In this document: positions 8,673 to 17,824 of the stretch, one piece after another
Position numbering within the stretch: position 1 is the stretch's first letter
Layout of the letters: each line of letters begins with the position of its first letter
Program-made: the position numbers and the translations under genes
From: Cryomorphaceae bacterium
GTDB taxonomy: Bacteria > Bacteroidota > Bacteroidia > Flavobacteriales > Flavobacteriaceae
DNA length: 64,000 bases
Direction of reading: 5' to 3'
NCBI GenBank assembly: GCA_003331875.1
Contig: QOQA01000001.1
Span: 1 to 64,000 of the forward strand
The notes under the pieces: model-generated
Databases searched by the model: none
What the model was told of the DNA's origin: nothing
The model's input: the letters and a program-made list of their open reading frames with translations, nothing else

Positions 8673-10030
8673 ATTCCTGTATAATTATTAGGTGTTATTT
8701 TTTTTAGCTCATCCTTTATATTATCATTTAGGTCTAGAGAATCAATGAATTTAACAAAAGTATCTTTATCAATTTTCTTATTATTTCTTGTAAGTTTCTT
8801 AAGTTCCTCGTAGGGGTTTGGGTAACCTTCTCTTCTCAAGATAGTTTGAATACCCTCTGAAATCACTATCCAATTTTTATTTAATTCCTCATTAATTTTC
8901 ACATCATTTACTAAGAGTTTATCAATACCTTTTATTGTAGACTTAATCCCAATAATTGAATGTGCTACAGGAACCCCAATATTTCTTAAAACTGTACTAT
9001 CTGTTAAATCTCTTTGAAGCCTTGATATTGGAAGTTTTGATGACAAATGATTAAATATTGAATTAGCTAACCCTAAATTACCCTCAGAATTTTCAAAATC
9101 AATAGGATTTACCTTGTGAGGCATTGCAGATGAACCTATTTCACCTTTTTTAATTTTTTGTTTAAAATAGTCCATTGAGATATACAACCACATATCTCGA
9201 TTAAAATCAATAATTATATTGTTAATTCTTTTTAAATTATCAAATAAGGCAGATATATTATCATAATGTTCAATTTGAGTAGTAGGGTATGATAACTTTA
9301 ATCCTAACCCATTTACAAAATCATTAGCAAAACTCTTCCACTTAATCTGAGGATATGCAAGATGATGAGCATTAAAATTTCCAGTAGCTCCACCAAATTT
9401 AGCAGAATATGGAATTTCCTTTAAAAATCTAATCTGTTCTAAAATTCTAGTAGAAAAAACACTAAATTCTTTACCGAGTTTTGTTGGAGACGCTGGTTGA
9501 CCATGTGTTTTGGCCAACATTGAGATATCTTTATATTTTTGAGATTTTTCTTCAATTTTCTTAACTAATATTTTAGCTATAGATAGGTAGCCTCTGTTGT
9601 TTTCTTCCTCACTTTCCAACTCTAAATAATCTTTCATTAGAAGAGGAATGGCAGTGTTATTAATATCTTGAGACGTTAATCCAAAATGAATAAATTCAGA
9701 AAATTTTTCAAATCCTAGCAATTTGAATTTGTTTTTTAAAAAATATTCAACAGCCTTGACATCGTGATTTGTGATTTTTTCAATTTTTTTAATATCCAAT
9801 GCATCTTTATCATCGAAGTCTTGATATAATTTTCTTAAAATATTATTGTTTTGTTTATTCCAACTGCTAAACTCTTTAATCTTTAACGTAGATAGAGAAA
9901 TAAAATATTCAATCTCAATTTTTATTCTGTACTTAATCAGTGCTTTTTCTGAGAAGAAATTAGACAGGACTTGGACTTTATCAAAATATCTTCCGTCAAT
10001 TGGTGAGATTGAATTAATTCTTTCGCTCAT
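8669..10030 (-). CDS. purB: Adenylosuccinate lyase
   Basis: Catalyses two beta-eliminations in purine synthesis: SAICAR to AICAR plus fumarate, and adenylosuccinate to AMP plus fumarate. The fumarase/aspartase-superfamily signature GSSAMPHKVNPIDFEN lies near residue 295 and contains the mobile-loop catalytic serine. The KTHGQPASPT block supplies the other conserved His. The N-terminus SPIDGRYFDKV is classical PurB. Length (453 aa) is normal. It leads a two-gene unit with DUF6580. Confidence 0.96.
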   Translation of the reverse strand: MSERINSISPIDGRYFDKVQVLSNFFSEKALIKYRIKIEIEYFISLSTLKIKEFSSWNKQNNNILRKLYQDFDDKDALDIKKIEKITNHDVKAVEYFLKNKFKLLGFEKFSEFIHFGLTSQDINNTAIPLLMKDYLELESEEENNRGYLSIAKILVKKIEEKSQKYKDISMLAKTHGQPASPTKLGKEFSVFSTRILEQIRFLKEIPYSAKFGGATGNFNAHHLAYPQIKWKSFANDFVNGLGLKLSYPTTQIEHYDNISALFDNLKRINNIIIDFNRDMWLYISMDYFKQKIKKGEIGSSAMPHKVNPIDFENSEGNLGLANSIFNHLSSKLPISRLQRDLTDSTVLRNIGVPVAHSIIGIKSTIKGIDKLLVNDVKINEELNKNWIVISEGIQTILRREGYPNPYEELKKLTRNNKKIDKDTFVKFIDSLDLNDNIKDELKKITPNNYTGI

Positions 10031-10037
10031 GATGATG

Positions 10038-10045
10038 CAAAGATA
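10038..10045 (-). promoter_or_regulatory. Candidate -7 element (TATCTTTG) for purB
   Basis: The reverse strand reads TATCTTTG, only 7 nt before the purB ATG, so the predicted transcript would be almost leaderless. No clear -33 box was found. Confidence 0.45.
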
Positions 10046-10065
10046 ATATATCTGAGAAAAGAAAT

Positions 10066-10827
10066 TTATTTTCTGTTAAGTAGTTTGAATTCTTCATAAC
10101 ATTGACTTACAGCTTGAAGAATCTGTAAGTCATTTGCAGATAAAATAAAACTTTCTGAATAACTGCAATTTCTAAGAATTTCATCAATATCAAATTTATC
10201 TATTTGCAGTAATTCTACTAATGTTTCTCGATCAAATTTTGTACTCAAAAGCTCTCTGATTTGATAATCTTCTTTCATCAATTTAAGCTTATTCATTTGC
10301 TTGGGTTTTTTTCCAAAGATATTATAGAGAAAATCAACAGGATTAAATATGGCAGCAAAAACTTTACTAATTGCGCCAGGACTACTAGAGCCTGCCTCGT
10401 ATCCTCTGCTTGGGAGTCCCGGTATGTTATATCGATATGTTTTACTTAGCGGGATATTTCGAGCATCAATTTCTAAGTAGCCAGTTAGTTGGTAGGGGCT
10501 GACAACCACTTCTTCCAATGCATATGCAAGTTCTGTTAATCTAATCCTTGATTTCTGAAATTTCATCAAGTCATTGGTAACTCGGATTTTTATAGACTTA
10601 AAACCTAAATATGAAAAGAATAAAGTATCATTAATATCAGCATTAATTTCAAACTCGCCTGATTTATTTGTTATTGTGCCTTCAACTTTATTTAAATTGA
10701 TTACGTGGACGTTCGATATTGGTTTAGAATCAGCATCATTCTCTACAATACCGATCACCAAATCTTGTGAGAATATAAAGCATGTTGTGCTCAAGAAAAT
10801 TATAATAAAAACATTTATTATCCTCAT
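10066..10827 (-). CDS. CarboxypepD_reg-like domain protein (exported)
   Basis: A 253-aa secreted protein. A Sec signal (about residues 1-20, ending IFSQ) is followed by a carboxypeptidase-regulatory-like beta-sandwich (residues 22-105) of the type found at the N-terminus of TonB-dependent receptors, with GTITNKSGEFEI and LFFSYLGFKS. A mostly helical region of unknown fold makes up the rest. There is no TonB receptor barrel. The role is probably envelope-related. It lies directly downstream of rdgB (9-nt gap) and was probably co-transcribed with it. Confidence 0.78.
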   Translation of the reverse strand: MRIINVFIIIFLSTTCFIFSQDLVIGIVENDADSKPISNVHVINLNKVEGTITNKSGEFEINADINDTLFFSYLGFKSIKIRVTNDLMKFQKSRIRLTELAYALEEVVVSPYQLTGYLEIDARNIPLSKTYRYNIPGLPSRGYEAGSSSPGAISKVFAAIFNPVDFLYNIFGKKPKQMNKLKLMKEDYQIRELLSTKFDRETLVELLQIDKFDIDEILRNCSYSESFILSANDLQILQAVSQCYEEFKLLNRK

Positions 10828-10836
10828 AAAATAAAC

Positions 10837-11421
10837 TTACAATAAATTATTTTCTTTTAAATAGTTGATCATTTTATTAATTGCAATTGATCTGTGGCTA
10901 ATTCTATTTTTTTCTTCTTGTTCCATTTCCCCAAATGTCATTAAATATCCGTTCGGTTGAAAAATTGAGTCATAACCAAAACCATTCTTTCCTTCTTTCT
11001 TCAGTGTAATTTTTCCATTTATTATGCCTTCAAAATTTAAGCATTTACCGTTATGAATCAATGAAATAATTGTCTTAAACCTTGCTTTTCTATCATTTTT
11101 ATTTTTTAGATTATTTAATACTAGCTCCATATTTTTTTCAGAATTTTTTTCTTTTCCTGAATACCTTGCTGAATGAACTCCTGGTTCACCATTTAATGAA
11201 TCAATTTCCAAGCCAGTGTCATCAGCAAAAACATTTTTACCTGTTCGATCATAAATAAATTTTGCTTTGAATATTGCATTTTTTTTAATTGTGTCTTCAT
11301 GTTCGGGAATTTCTTCATTTAAATTATAATCACTCAAATTATATAAAGTAATTTTATCACCTAAAAGTTTTTTAAACTCAATCAATTTATTTTGGTTGTG
11401 ACTGGCAATAATAAGTTCCAT
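10837..11421 (-). CDS. rdgB: Non-canonical purine NTP pyrophosphatase (RdgB/HAM1)
   Basis: Hydrolyses ITP, dITP and XTP to monophosphates, keeping deaminated purines out of DNA and RNA. Diagnostic segments are ASHNQNKLIEFKKLL at the N-terminus, FADDTGLEIDSLNGEPGVHSARY with the metal-binding Asp pair, FGYDSIFQPNG, and SHRSIA near the C-terminus. Length (194 aa) is typical. It is divergent from priA with 42 bp between. Confidence 0.95.
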   Translation of the reverse strand: MELIIASHNQNKLIEFKKLLGDKITLYNLSDYNLNEEIPEHEDTIKKNAIFKAKFIYDRTGKNVFADDTGLEIDSLNGEPGVHSARYSGKEKNSEKNMELVLNNLKNKNDRKARFKTIISLIHNGKCLNFEGIINGKITLKKEGKNGFGYDSIFQPNGYLMTFGEMEQEEKNRISHRSIAINKMINYLKENNLL

Positions 11422-11463
11422 AAATTCTATTAAATTGCTAAATTAACCAAAACAAAATATACG

Positions 11464-13863
11464 TTGTCAAATATACATACAGTTGAGGTTGTAATTCCAA
11501 TTCCATTGAGTCAAACATTTGACTATGCTGTATCTAAACTAGAATTTGATAAATTGGAACGAGGATCTAGAATAATTGTAAGTTTTGGACAAAAGAAATT
11601 ATATACAGCCGTCGTTATTCAAAAATTTATAAATAAACAATATGATTTTAATTTAAAGGAAATTGAGTTCATTGTAGATGATTCCCCATGTATTTCCATT
11701 GAACAAATTAATTTATTTAAATGGATTAGTGATTATTATTTGTGTCCAATTGGAAAAGTTTATCAAACTGCATTACCTAAAATGCTTTTAGTTAAAAGTG
11801 AAACTGTTATTAAAATATCGGAGGAAAAAAATAATTTTGAAATCTCTGATCAAGCTAACTTGATCTTAAAAAATATTAGCGAACAGATTGAGATTAGTTT
11901 AAAGGATATCATAAGAGTTTTTGGAAAAGAATCTATAAAATCTATCAATGAGTTGATTGAAAAAAATAAAATTGTTTTGAATGAAGAGGTGTTTGACTAT
12001 TACAAACCAATAATGAAAACTTATTTAAAAATTAATCAATCTCTCAATGCTTATGAATTAGCTAAAACACCACTTCAGAAAAAAATTATAGATCAATTTT
12101 TTTTATTTAAAGAAAATGAAATTAGTAAAAAAAGAATAATTAATAATCTTAATATATCAGACTCAGCTATTAAATCTCTGATAAAATCTAATGTATTAAC
12201 TAGCGTGAAAAAAAATATTTTAAGGACCCAAGAAATATCTAAAAAAACAAAAAATAAAATCAAATTATCAACGAATCAAAAAACTGCTTTTGAACAAATT
12301 GAAAAAGAAATTAGGAAAGACAAAGTAATTCTTTTTCATGGTGTCACATCCTCAGGTAAAACGGAAATTTATGTTGAGCATATTAAAAATCAAATGGCTA
12401 TTGGAAAGTCTGTCCTTTTTCTTGTTCCAGAAATAGCACTGACTACTCAGCTTGTGACAAGATTAAACTCATTTTTTGATCAAGAATTAATTGTTTATCA
12501 CTCATCTGTAAATCCACAAACTAGGTATGAAATTTGGAAAAAAATCCTAAATACTAACAAACCTTATCTTGTATTAGGAGCAAGGTCAGCAGTTTTTCTT
12601 CCCATAAAAAATAATGGTTTGATAATAGTTGATGAAGAACATGAAAATTCATATAAACAAACCCAAAAAGCACCATTTTATAACTCCAGAGATATTGCAG
12701 TTTATTTATCAAAAATTCATAATTGTTCAACAATATTAGGTTCAGCAACCCCAAGTTTAGAATCATATCACAATACGTTAACAAAAAAATATTCTATAGT
12801 TAATTTAAATGAAAGATTCGGAGGTTTTCAACCACCAGAAATTATCTTTTTTGATCATTCATCAGCAAAAAACTTATTTAATGATGAATTAATAAATCAA
12901 ATTAAATTAAGAATTGAAAATAATGAACAGGTCATAATTTTTAGAAATAGAAGAGGATACTCAACTTTTCTTCAATGTAGTGCATGCAATGAGGTTGAAG
13001 ATTGTCCAAATTGCGATATAAGTTTAACATATCATCTTAACTCTAATTCTTTAAGATGTCATTATTGTGGACATAATGAACCTTTGAGGAAAAATTGTTC
13101 AAGTTGTGGTCTTCCTGCACTAGAAAAAAGAGGAGTTGGCACACAACTCATTGAAGATGAGATTCAAAAACAATTCCCTAACACCAAAGTTGCCAGACTA
13201 GATTATGATTCAACTAGATCAAAAAAAAGTTTTAAATCATTAATTAAAGGTTTCGAGGAGAAAGAGTTTGATATCTTGATAGGTACCCAAATGGTAACAA
13301 AAGGTTTAGATTTTAGTAATGTTTCATTAGTTTGCGTAATTGAATCCGATTTTTTATTGAACTATCCAGATTTTAGGGCTAATGAGAAATATTTTCAAAT
13401 GATAAGACAGGTTTCCGGCAGAGCAGGTAGATCAAAATCACAAGGAAGTGTTTTAATACAAACAAAAAACATAAATCATAGCTTAAATAGAAAATTAAAA
13501 TTAAATGATGATTTAAATTTTTATAATAAGGAATTAGCACAAAGAAAAGAATTTAGTTACCCACCTTACATAAAATTGATCAAAATAAAATTTAGGTCAA
13601 AAAATCGAGAATTATTATACAATGGTTCTAATTGGTTTAGTGATGCTTTAAAAAATAATATAAAATCAAAGGTTTTGGGACCAGAATATCCACTTGTTTC
13701 AAGAATAAAAAATGAATTTTTGATGAACTTATTAATAAAAATAAAACCAGAGGAAAATCTGCTATCAATTAAAAAAATTATATCTACATTATTAAAAAAG
13801 TTTAACTCATACAAAGAGTTTAAATTAATTAAAATCAATGTTGATGTAGATCCATATAATTAA
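11464..13863 (+). CDS. priA: Primosomal protein N' (PriA helicase)
   Basis: Superfamily 2 3'-5' helicase that reloads the replisome at stalled forks. The 3' DNA-binding domain occupies about the first 100 residues. Walker A GVTSSGKTEIY is near residue 294, the DEEH box reads IIVDEEHENSYK, and eight zinc-binding cysteines appear as CSAC/CPNC/CHYC/CSSC between the helicase lobes. The late motif GTQMVTKGLDF and the QVSGRAGR motif are intact. Length is 799 aa. The start is TTG (11464), with no ATG near. No priB is present in the following rpsF operon. Confidence 0.96.
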   Translation: MSNIHTVEVVIPIPLSQTFDYAVSKLEFDKLERGSRIIVSFGQKKLYTAVVIQKFINKQYDFNLKEIEFIVDDSPCISIEQINLFKWISDYYLCPIGKVYQTALPKMLLVKSETVIKISEEKNNFEISDQANLILKNISEQIEISLKDIIRVFGKESIKSINELIEKNKIVLNEEVFDYYKPIMKTYLKINQSLNAYELAKTPLQKKIIDQFFLFKENEISKKRIINNLNISDSAIKSLIKSNVLTSVKKNILRTQEISKKTKNKIKLSTNQKTAFEQIEKEIRKDKVILFHGVTSSGKTEIYVEHIKNQMAIGKSVLFLVPEIALTTQLVTRLNSFFDQELIVYHSSVNPQTRYEIWKKILNTNKPYLVLGARSAVFLPIKNNGLIIVDEEHENSYKQTQKAPFYNSRDIAVYLSKIHNCSTILGSATPSLESYHNTLTKKYSIVNLNERFGGFQPPEIIFFDHSSAKNLFNDELINQIKLRIENNEQVIIFRNRRGYSTFLQCSACNEVEDCPNCDISLTYHLNSNSLRCHYCGHNEPLRKNCSSCGLPALEKRGVGTQLIEDEIQKQFPNTKVARLDYDSTRSKKSFKSLIKGFEEKEFDILIGTQMVTKGLDFSNVSLVCVIESDFLLNYPDFRANEKYFQMIRQVSGRAGRSKSQGSVLIQTKNINHSLNRKLKLNDDLNFYNKELAQRKEFSYPPYIKLIKIKFRSKNRELLYNGSNWFSDALKNNIKSKVLGPEYPLVSRIKNEFLMNLLIKIKPEENLLSIKKIISTLLKKFNSYKEFKLIKINVDVDPYN

Positions 13864-13877
13864 AATATAAAAATTTT

Positions 13878-13907
13878 TTGGAAGTCTTGATATAAACAGT
13901 ATTTTTG
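13878..13907 (+). promoter_or_regulatory. Promoter of rpsF-rpsR-rplI (TTTTTTG-N19-TATTTTTG)
   Basis: TTG at 13878-13880, the end of a T-rich TTTTTTG, is followed by exactly 19 bp and TATTTTTG (13900-13907). This is a full match to the Bacteroidota housekeeping promoter. The rpsF ATG starts 13 nt later. Confidence 0.8.
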
Positions 13908-13920
13908 CCGACATAAATTT

Positions 13921-14268
13921 ATGAACCACTACGAGTCAATATTAATACTAAATCCCGCTTTGTCTGAGGCTCAGGTTAAAGATGTGATTAAAAATTATCA
14001 TACTCTCTTAAATGATAGTGGTTCTAAAATTGTAGATACTGAAAATTGGGGTTTAAAAAAATTAGCTTATTCAATTCAGAATAAACTAAGTGGTTTTTAT
14101 GTTCTTATTGATTTTGAATACGACGGAGATTTAAATATCATCGATAATTATGAAACTGAGTTAAAAAGAGACGAAAGAATTATGAGATACTTAAATGTTA
14201 AACTCGATAAATATGCAACAGAATGGTCTGTTAAGAGGAGAAGCAGAATGAAAAAACAAAAAGTATAA
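13921..14268 (+). CDS. rpsF: 30S ribosomal protein S6
   Basis: S6 (115 aa) binds the central domain of 16S rRNA together with S18. It starts [20 protein letters not shown], contains the conserved [19 protein letters not shown] block and ends in a basic tail. It is first in an operon with rpsR (2-nt gap) and rplI, the common bacterial order but without the priB found in enterobacteria. Confidence 0.97.
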   Translation: MNHYESILILNPALSEAQVKDVIKNYHTLLNDSGSKIVDTENWGLKKLAYSIQNKLSGFYVLIDFEYDGDLNIIDNYETELKRDERIMRYLNVKLDKYATEWSVKRRSRMKKQKV

Positions 14269-14270
14269 CC

Positions 14271-14558
14271 ATGGCAGATTTAAATGTAAATACTAATCAA
14301 GGTGAAATTAGATACCTAACACCGTTAGATATTTCGACTAAAAATAAAAAAAAATATTGTAGGTTTAAAAGACTTGGTATTAAGCATATCGATTATAAAG
14401 ATCCTGATTTCCTTCTAAAATTTATTAATGAACAAGGTAAAATACTACCTAGAAGATTAACTGGCACATCACTAAAATTCCAAAGAAAAATCTCTGTCGC
14501 AGTTAAAAGAGCAAGGCATCTTGCATTGCTTCCTTTCCAAGCTGATTTACTTAAATAA
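14271..14558 (+). CDS. rpsR: 30S ribosomal protein S18
   Basis: S18 (95 aa), partner of S6 on the 16S platform. The core reads [19 protein letters not shown], then [29 protein letters not shown], which is diagnostic. It carries one cysteine (KKYCRF) and not a zinc-binding set. It lies 2 nt after rpsF and 8 nt before rplI. Confidence 0.97.
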   Translation: MADLNVNTNQGEIRYLTPLDISTKNKKKYCRFKRLGIKHIDYKDPDFLLKFINEQGKILPRRLTGTSLKFQRKISVAVKRARHLALLPFQADLLK

Positions 14559-14566
14559 ATATTTAG

Positions 14567-15016
14567 ATGGAAATAATTTTAAAACAAGATGTTGAGAATT
14601 TAGGTTTCATTGATGATATCGTAAGCGTTAAGAATGGTTATGGAAGAAATTTTTTAATTCCTCAAGGAAAAGCCATCCTTGCTACAATCTCTGCTAAAAA
14701 AGCTTTGGATGAAAAATTAAAGCAATCAGCTAATAAAGATAAAGTTGCAATTGAGGAAGCTATTAAAGTTCAAAAAAAATTAGAAAAATTAGAATTAAGT
14801 ATTTATGCCAAAGTAATTGATTCCAATAAGTTATTCGGATCGGTTACAAGCTCAGATATTTCAAAACAACTTTCAGTTGAGGGTTTTGAAGTGGAAAAAA
14901 ACAAAATTATATTGTCTTCAAATATAAAGTCAATTGGGAAGTATTCTGCAAAAATAAGACTTCACAGAGCAGTTAGCTTTGAATTATCTTTTGAAGTTAT
15001 TTCAAAAGAAAAGTAA
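14567..15016 (+). CDS. rplI: 50S ribosomal protein L9
   Basis: L9 (149 aa) with the N-terminal 23S-binding domain EIILKQDVENLGFIDDIVSVKNGYGRNFLIP, a long lysine-rich connecting helix (about residues 40-75) and the C-terminal globular domain containing LFGSVTSSDIS. It is last in the S6-S18-L9 operon. No obvious terminator follows, only T-rich sequence before hisS. Confidence 0.97.
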   Translation: MEIILKQDVENLGFIDDIVSVKNGYGRNFLIPQGKAILATISAKKALDEKLKQSANKDKVAIEEAIKVQKKLEKLELSIYAKVIDSNKLFGSVTSSDISKQLSVEGFEVEKNKIILSSNIKSIGKYSAKIRLHRAVSFELSFEVISKEK

Positions 15017-15064
15017 TTCTTTTTATTTTTTTATTTTTTGTAAAAGAGTGATATTTGATGTATA

Positions 15065-16429
15065 ATGTCAGATAAATCTACCAATCCAAAAGGAACTAAA
15101 GATTATGGGCCTATTGAATTGCTTTCAAGAAGATTCATCATAAATACAATTCGAAATGTTTTTATTTCATTCGGCTATTCTGAAATAGAAACCCCATCGA
15201 TCGAGAAAAGACTTACACTTTATGAAAAATATGGTGAGGAAGGTGATAGGTTTATATTTAATATTATTAATAGTGGGGATAAAGTTAAAAAGGCTGATAT
15301 TAATGCACTATCCTCAGGAAAATTAAATCAATTTGTATCATCTATAAGTGAAAAGGGACTTAGATTCGATTTAACTGTTCCATTGGCAAGATTTGTTGCA
15401 CAACATTTCAATGAAATAAGTTTTCCGTTCAAAAGATTTCAAATTCAAAAAGTATGGAGGTCAGATAGGCCTCAAAGAGGTAGGTTACAAGAATTTACTC
15501 AATGTGATGCTGATGTAATTGGTTCTGATTCTTTATTTCTTGAATATGAAATGATTCAAATCTATTCTAAAATATTTAAAAAATTAGGTCTAAAAGACGT
15601 CATAATTAAAGTTAATCACCGTGAAATTTTAAATTCAATTGCTAACAAAATTGGTCTGATCGATAAGTTTAGTGAGTTTATAATTTTGGTTGATAAAAAA
15701 GATAAGATTGGAGTAGAAAAGTTGAGAGACCTGCTTAAAAAAGATTTAAATATTAAGGATAACCACTTAGATGATTTGTTTGAATTATTTGAATTTTCTG
15801 GAAAATTATCTGATTTTATAAAGAAAATTACAGATGAATTTACAGATTCAGGTTCAATTGATGCTATTGAGGAAATCAATCAATTTTATAATTTAATTGA
15901 AGGTTCAAATGATTTAGTTAAGGTTGAATTTGACTTATCCTTAGCTAGAGGATTAAATTATTACACTGGTTTAATCTTTGAAATCAGTTATCCTAATTCA
16001 TCATTAGGTTCACTGGGTGGAGGTGGAAGGTATTCAGATTTAACAAAATCTTTTGGAGTTGATAACTTACCAGGTATTGGTATATCATTTGGACTTGAAA
16101 GAATTCATTTACTAATGAATGAAAAAGATATTTTCCCACCACTTAAGGTTCCTTCAAGTGATATTTTAGTTGTGAATTTTGATATTAATTTTATTAACGA
16201 ACTCAAAGATATCATATGTTTTTTAAGGGATGAAGGCAGAAGTATATTTGTTTATCCTGATGCAATTAAAATTTCTAAGCAGTTTTCTTTTGCAAATAAG
16301 AATAACTTTCATTCAGTATTAATTTATGGTCAAGAAGAAAAAGATGATGGAGTAATCAAAATCAGATCAATGAATAATGGAAAGGAAAAGCTATTCAAAT
16401 TCAAAAAATTTATTTCTGAATTTTCTTAG
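15065..16429 (+). CDS. hisS: Histidine--tRNA ligase
   Basis: Class II synthetase charging tRNA-His. The N-terminal NPKGTKDY and the motif-2 region FQIQKVWRSDRPQRGRLQEFTQCD are characteristic of the Bacteroidota form. The histidine-A loop reads ARGLNYYTG, motif 3 contains GGGRYSDL and GIGISFGLERI, and a C-terminal anticodon-binding domain follows. Length is 454 aa. The gene ends 3 nt before the convergent tRNA-Met. Confidence 0.95.
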   Translation: MSDKSTNPKGTKDYGPIELLSRRFIINTIRNVFISFGYSEIETPSIEKRLTLYEKYGEEGDRFIFNIINSGDKVKKADINALSSGKLNQFVSSISEKGLRFDLTVPLARFVAQHFNEISFPFKRFQIQKVWRSDRPQRGRLQEFTQCDADVIGSDSLFLEYEMIQIYSKIFKKLGLKDVIIKVNHREILNSIANKIGLIDKFSEFIILVDKKDKIGVEKLRDLLKKDLNIKDNHLDDLFELFEFSGKLSDFIKKITDEFTDSGSIDAIEEINQFYNLIEGSNDLVKVEFDLSLARGLNYYTGLIFEISYPNSSLGSLGGGGRYSDLTKSFGVDNLPGIGISFGLERIHLLMNEKDIFPPLKVPSSDILVVNFDINFINELKDIICFLRDEGRSIFVYPDAIKISKQFSFANKNNFHSVLIYGQEEKDDGVIKIRSMNNGKEKLFKFKKFISEFS

Positions 16430-16432
16430 ATG

Positions 16433-16506
16433 TAGCGAGGGGGAGACTTGAACTCCCGACCTCCGGGTTATGAATCCGACGCTCTAACCGCCTGAGCTAC
16501 CTCGCC
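16433..16506 (-). tRNA. tRNA-Met (CAT), elongator-like
   Basis: The reverse strand folds into a complete 74-nt cloverleaf. The acceptor is GGCGAGG/CCTCGCT (G1-U72), the anticodon loop is TTCATAA with anticodon CAT, the T-arm is GGGAG-TTCAAGT-CTCCC and the discriminator is A. CCA is not encoded. The anticodon stem (TCGGA/CCCGG) has a U-G pair and an A31-C39 mismatch. It lacks the three consecutive G-C pairs of initiator tRNA, so this is elongator Met or, less likely, lysidine-modified Ile2. Confidence 0.9.
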
Positions 16507-16515
16507 AAAAGAGCT

Positions 16516-16546
16516 CAAATATAAAAACAATATGACTACAGTCAAA
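16516..16546 (-). promoter_or_regulatory. Promoter of tRNA-Met (TTTG-N19-TATATTTG)
   Basis: On the minus strand TTTG (16546-16543) is followed by 19 bp and TATATTTG (16523-16516), 9 nt before the mature tRNA 5' end. This is a perfect Bacteroidota promoter. Confidence 0.8.
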
Positions 16547-16554
16547 CACTGTTT

Positions 16555-16570
16555 AAAAAAAAAAAAAAAA
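16555..16570. repeat. Homopolymer run of 16 A
   Basis: Sixteen uninterrupted A (T on the minus strand) lie just upstream of the tRNA-Met promoter and about 40 bp before the START-like gene. It could act as an A-tract upstream element, or be a slippage or assembly-sensitive site. Confidence 0.85.
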
Positions 16571-16607
16571 TTGTTGATTTTGATTTATTAGTATTATATT
16601 GTCTCTG

Positions 16608-16991
16608 ATGTCAGAAAAAATAAAATATGAGTTAGAGTTTCCTATTCAAGCATCACCAAACATGCTTTATCAGTATATCTCATCAGCCTCAAATTTATCC
16701 GAATGGTTCGCCGATAATGTAAATTCAAGAGGTAAGGTTTTTTCTTTCTTTTGGGATGGATCTGAAGAAAAAGCTGAACTTATTTCATTTAAGAATAACA
16801 AGTATGTGAGGTTTAAATGGTTAGAAAATGAAGATGATTCTTTTTTTGAAATAAATATTGTTGTCGATGAACTTACTAAAGATGTTTCTTTAGTAATTTA
16901 TGATTTTGCTGATGAAGATGAAGTAGAGGAGGGAAAAATGTTATGGGAGAGTCAAATCTCTGATCTCAAGCAGGTCATTGGCTCTACTTAA
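16608..16991 (+). CDS. START-like / SRPBCC domain protein
   Basis: A 127-aa protein of the START/Bet v1-like fold (AHSA1-like). The pattern is an N-terminal strand KYELEFPIQASPNMLYQYIS, then LSEWFADNV, a central FFWDGSEEKAELISF strand pair and a long C-terminal amphipathic helix with LWESQISDLKQVIG. These folds bind hydrophobic ligands or co-chaperone partners; none can be assigned. The track starts at TTG 16599; the ATG at 16608 gives the conserved MSEKIKYELEFPI start. It is followed after 8 nt by the class IV aminotransferase, a pairing common in Flavobacteria. Confidence 0.78.
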   Translation: MSEKIKYELEFPIQASPNMLYQYISSASNLSEWFADNVNSRGKVFSFFWDGSEEKAELISFKNNKYVRFKWLENEDDSFFEINIVVDELTKDVSLVIYDFADEDEVEEGKMLWESQISDLKQVIGST

Positions 16992-16999
16992 TAAATTCA

Positions 17000-17824
17000 A
17001 TGATTAATTTTAACGGTCAACTCACAGAGCAATCACATCAAATTGAAAATAATAGAGGTTTTTTGTATGGTGACTTGGTATTTGAATCAATAAGAATAAT
17101 TGAAGGAAAAATATGTTTTTGGGAAGATCATTATTTTAGATTAATCTCATCAATGAGAATTTGTAGGATTGATATTCCTGATCATTTTACACCAGACTTT
17201 TTAGAAAGAAATATAATGAACTTACATAATGTCATTTCAAAAAATGGTTGTTCAAGAGTTCGTTTATCTGTTTACAGGAATTCAGCTGGTAAGTATAGGC
17301 CCGTCTCAAATGATTGTAAGTTCCTAATATCTTGTCAGAATTTAGAATCAAATAAATTTGTAATTATTCAAGAAGAATTTAAGGTTGATATATTTAAGGA
17401 TTACTACCTTGATAAACAATTAATTTCATCAATAAAAACAAATAATAAAATTATTAATGTAATCGCATCTATTTATGCAAAAGAAAATCTTTTACACAAT
17501 TGTATTCTTTTGAATAACGATAAAATGGTTTGTGAATTTATAAACGCCAATATATTTTTAATTAAAGATAATTGCATTATTACACCTGATTTGAAGTCTG
17601 GGTGTTTAAATGGTGTTATGCGAAAAAATATCATTAGAATTCTTAAAAAGAATAATATACAAATTGTTGAAAGGGATGTTAACACATATGAACTGAGTGA
17701 TGCTGATGAAATTTTTGGATGCAACTCAATCCAAGGTGTTTTCTCAATCACTAAATACAGAAAAAATGAATTAAAATTTGATTTGACAAAAAAAATATTA
17801 GACCTTTTGAATGCTTCTATTTAA
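17000..17824 (+). CDS. Class IV aminotransferase (PabC/IlvE-like)
   Basis: Fold-type IV PLP enzyme of 274 aa. The N-terminal NNRGFLYGDLVFESIRI block is characteristic, a Lys in SIKTNNKI is the likely Schiff-base residue, and CEFINANIFLIKDNCIITP with GVMRKNIIRIL forms the phosphate-cup region. This could be aminodeoxychorismate lyase, which supplies p-aminobenzoate for folate (folE and folP are elsewhere in the window), or a branched-chain/D-amino acid transaminase. Sequence alone does not separate these. The 3' end overlaps the convergent yqgE by 4 bp. Confidence 0.82.
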   Translation: MINFNGQLTEQSHQIENNRGFLYGDLVFESIRIIEGKICFWEDHYFRLISSMRICRIDIPDHFTPDFLERNIMNLHNVISKNGCSRVRLSVYRNSAGKYRPVSNDCKFLISCQNLESNKFVIIQEEFKVDIFKDYYLDKQLISSIKTNNKIINVIASIYAKENLLHNCILLNNDKMVCEFINANIFLIKDNCIITPDLKSGCLNGVMRKNIIRILKKNNIQIVERDVNTYELSDADEIFGCNSIQGVFSITKYRKNELKFDLTKKILDLLNASI

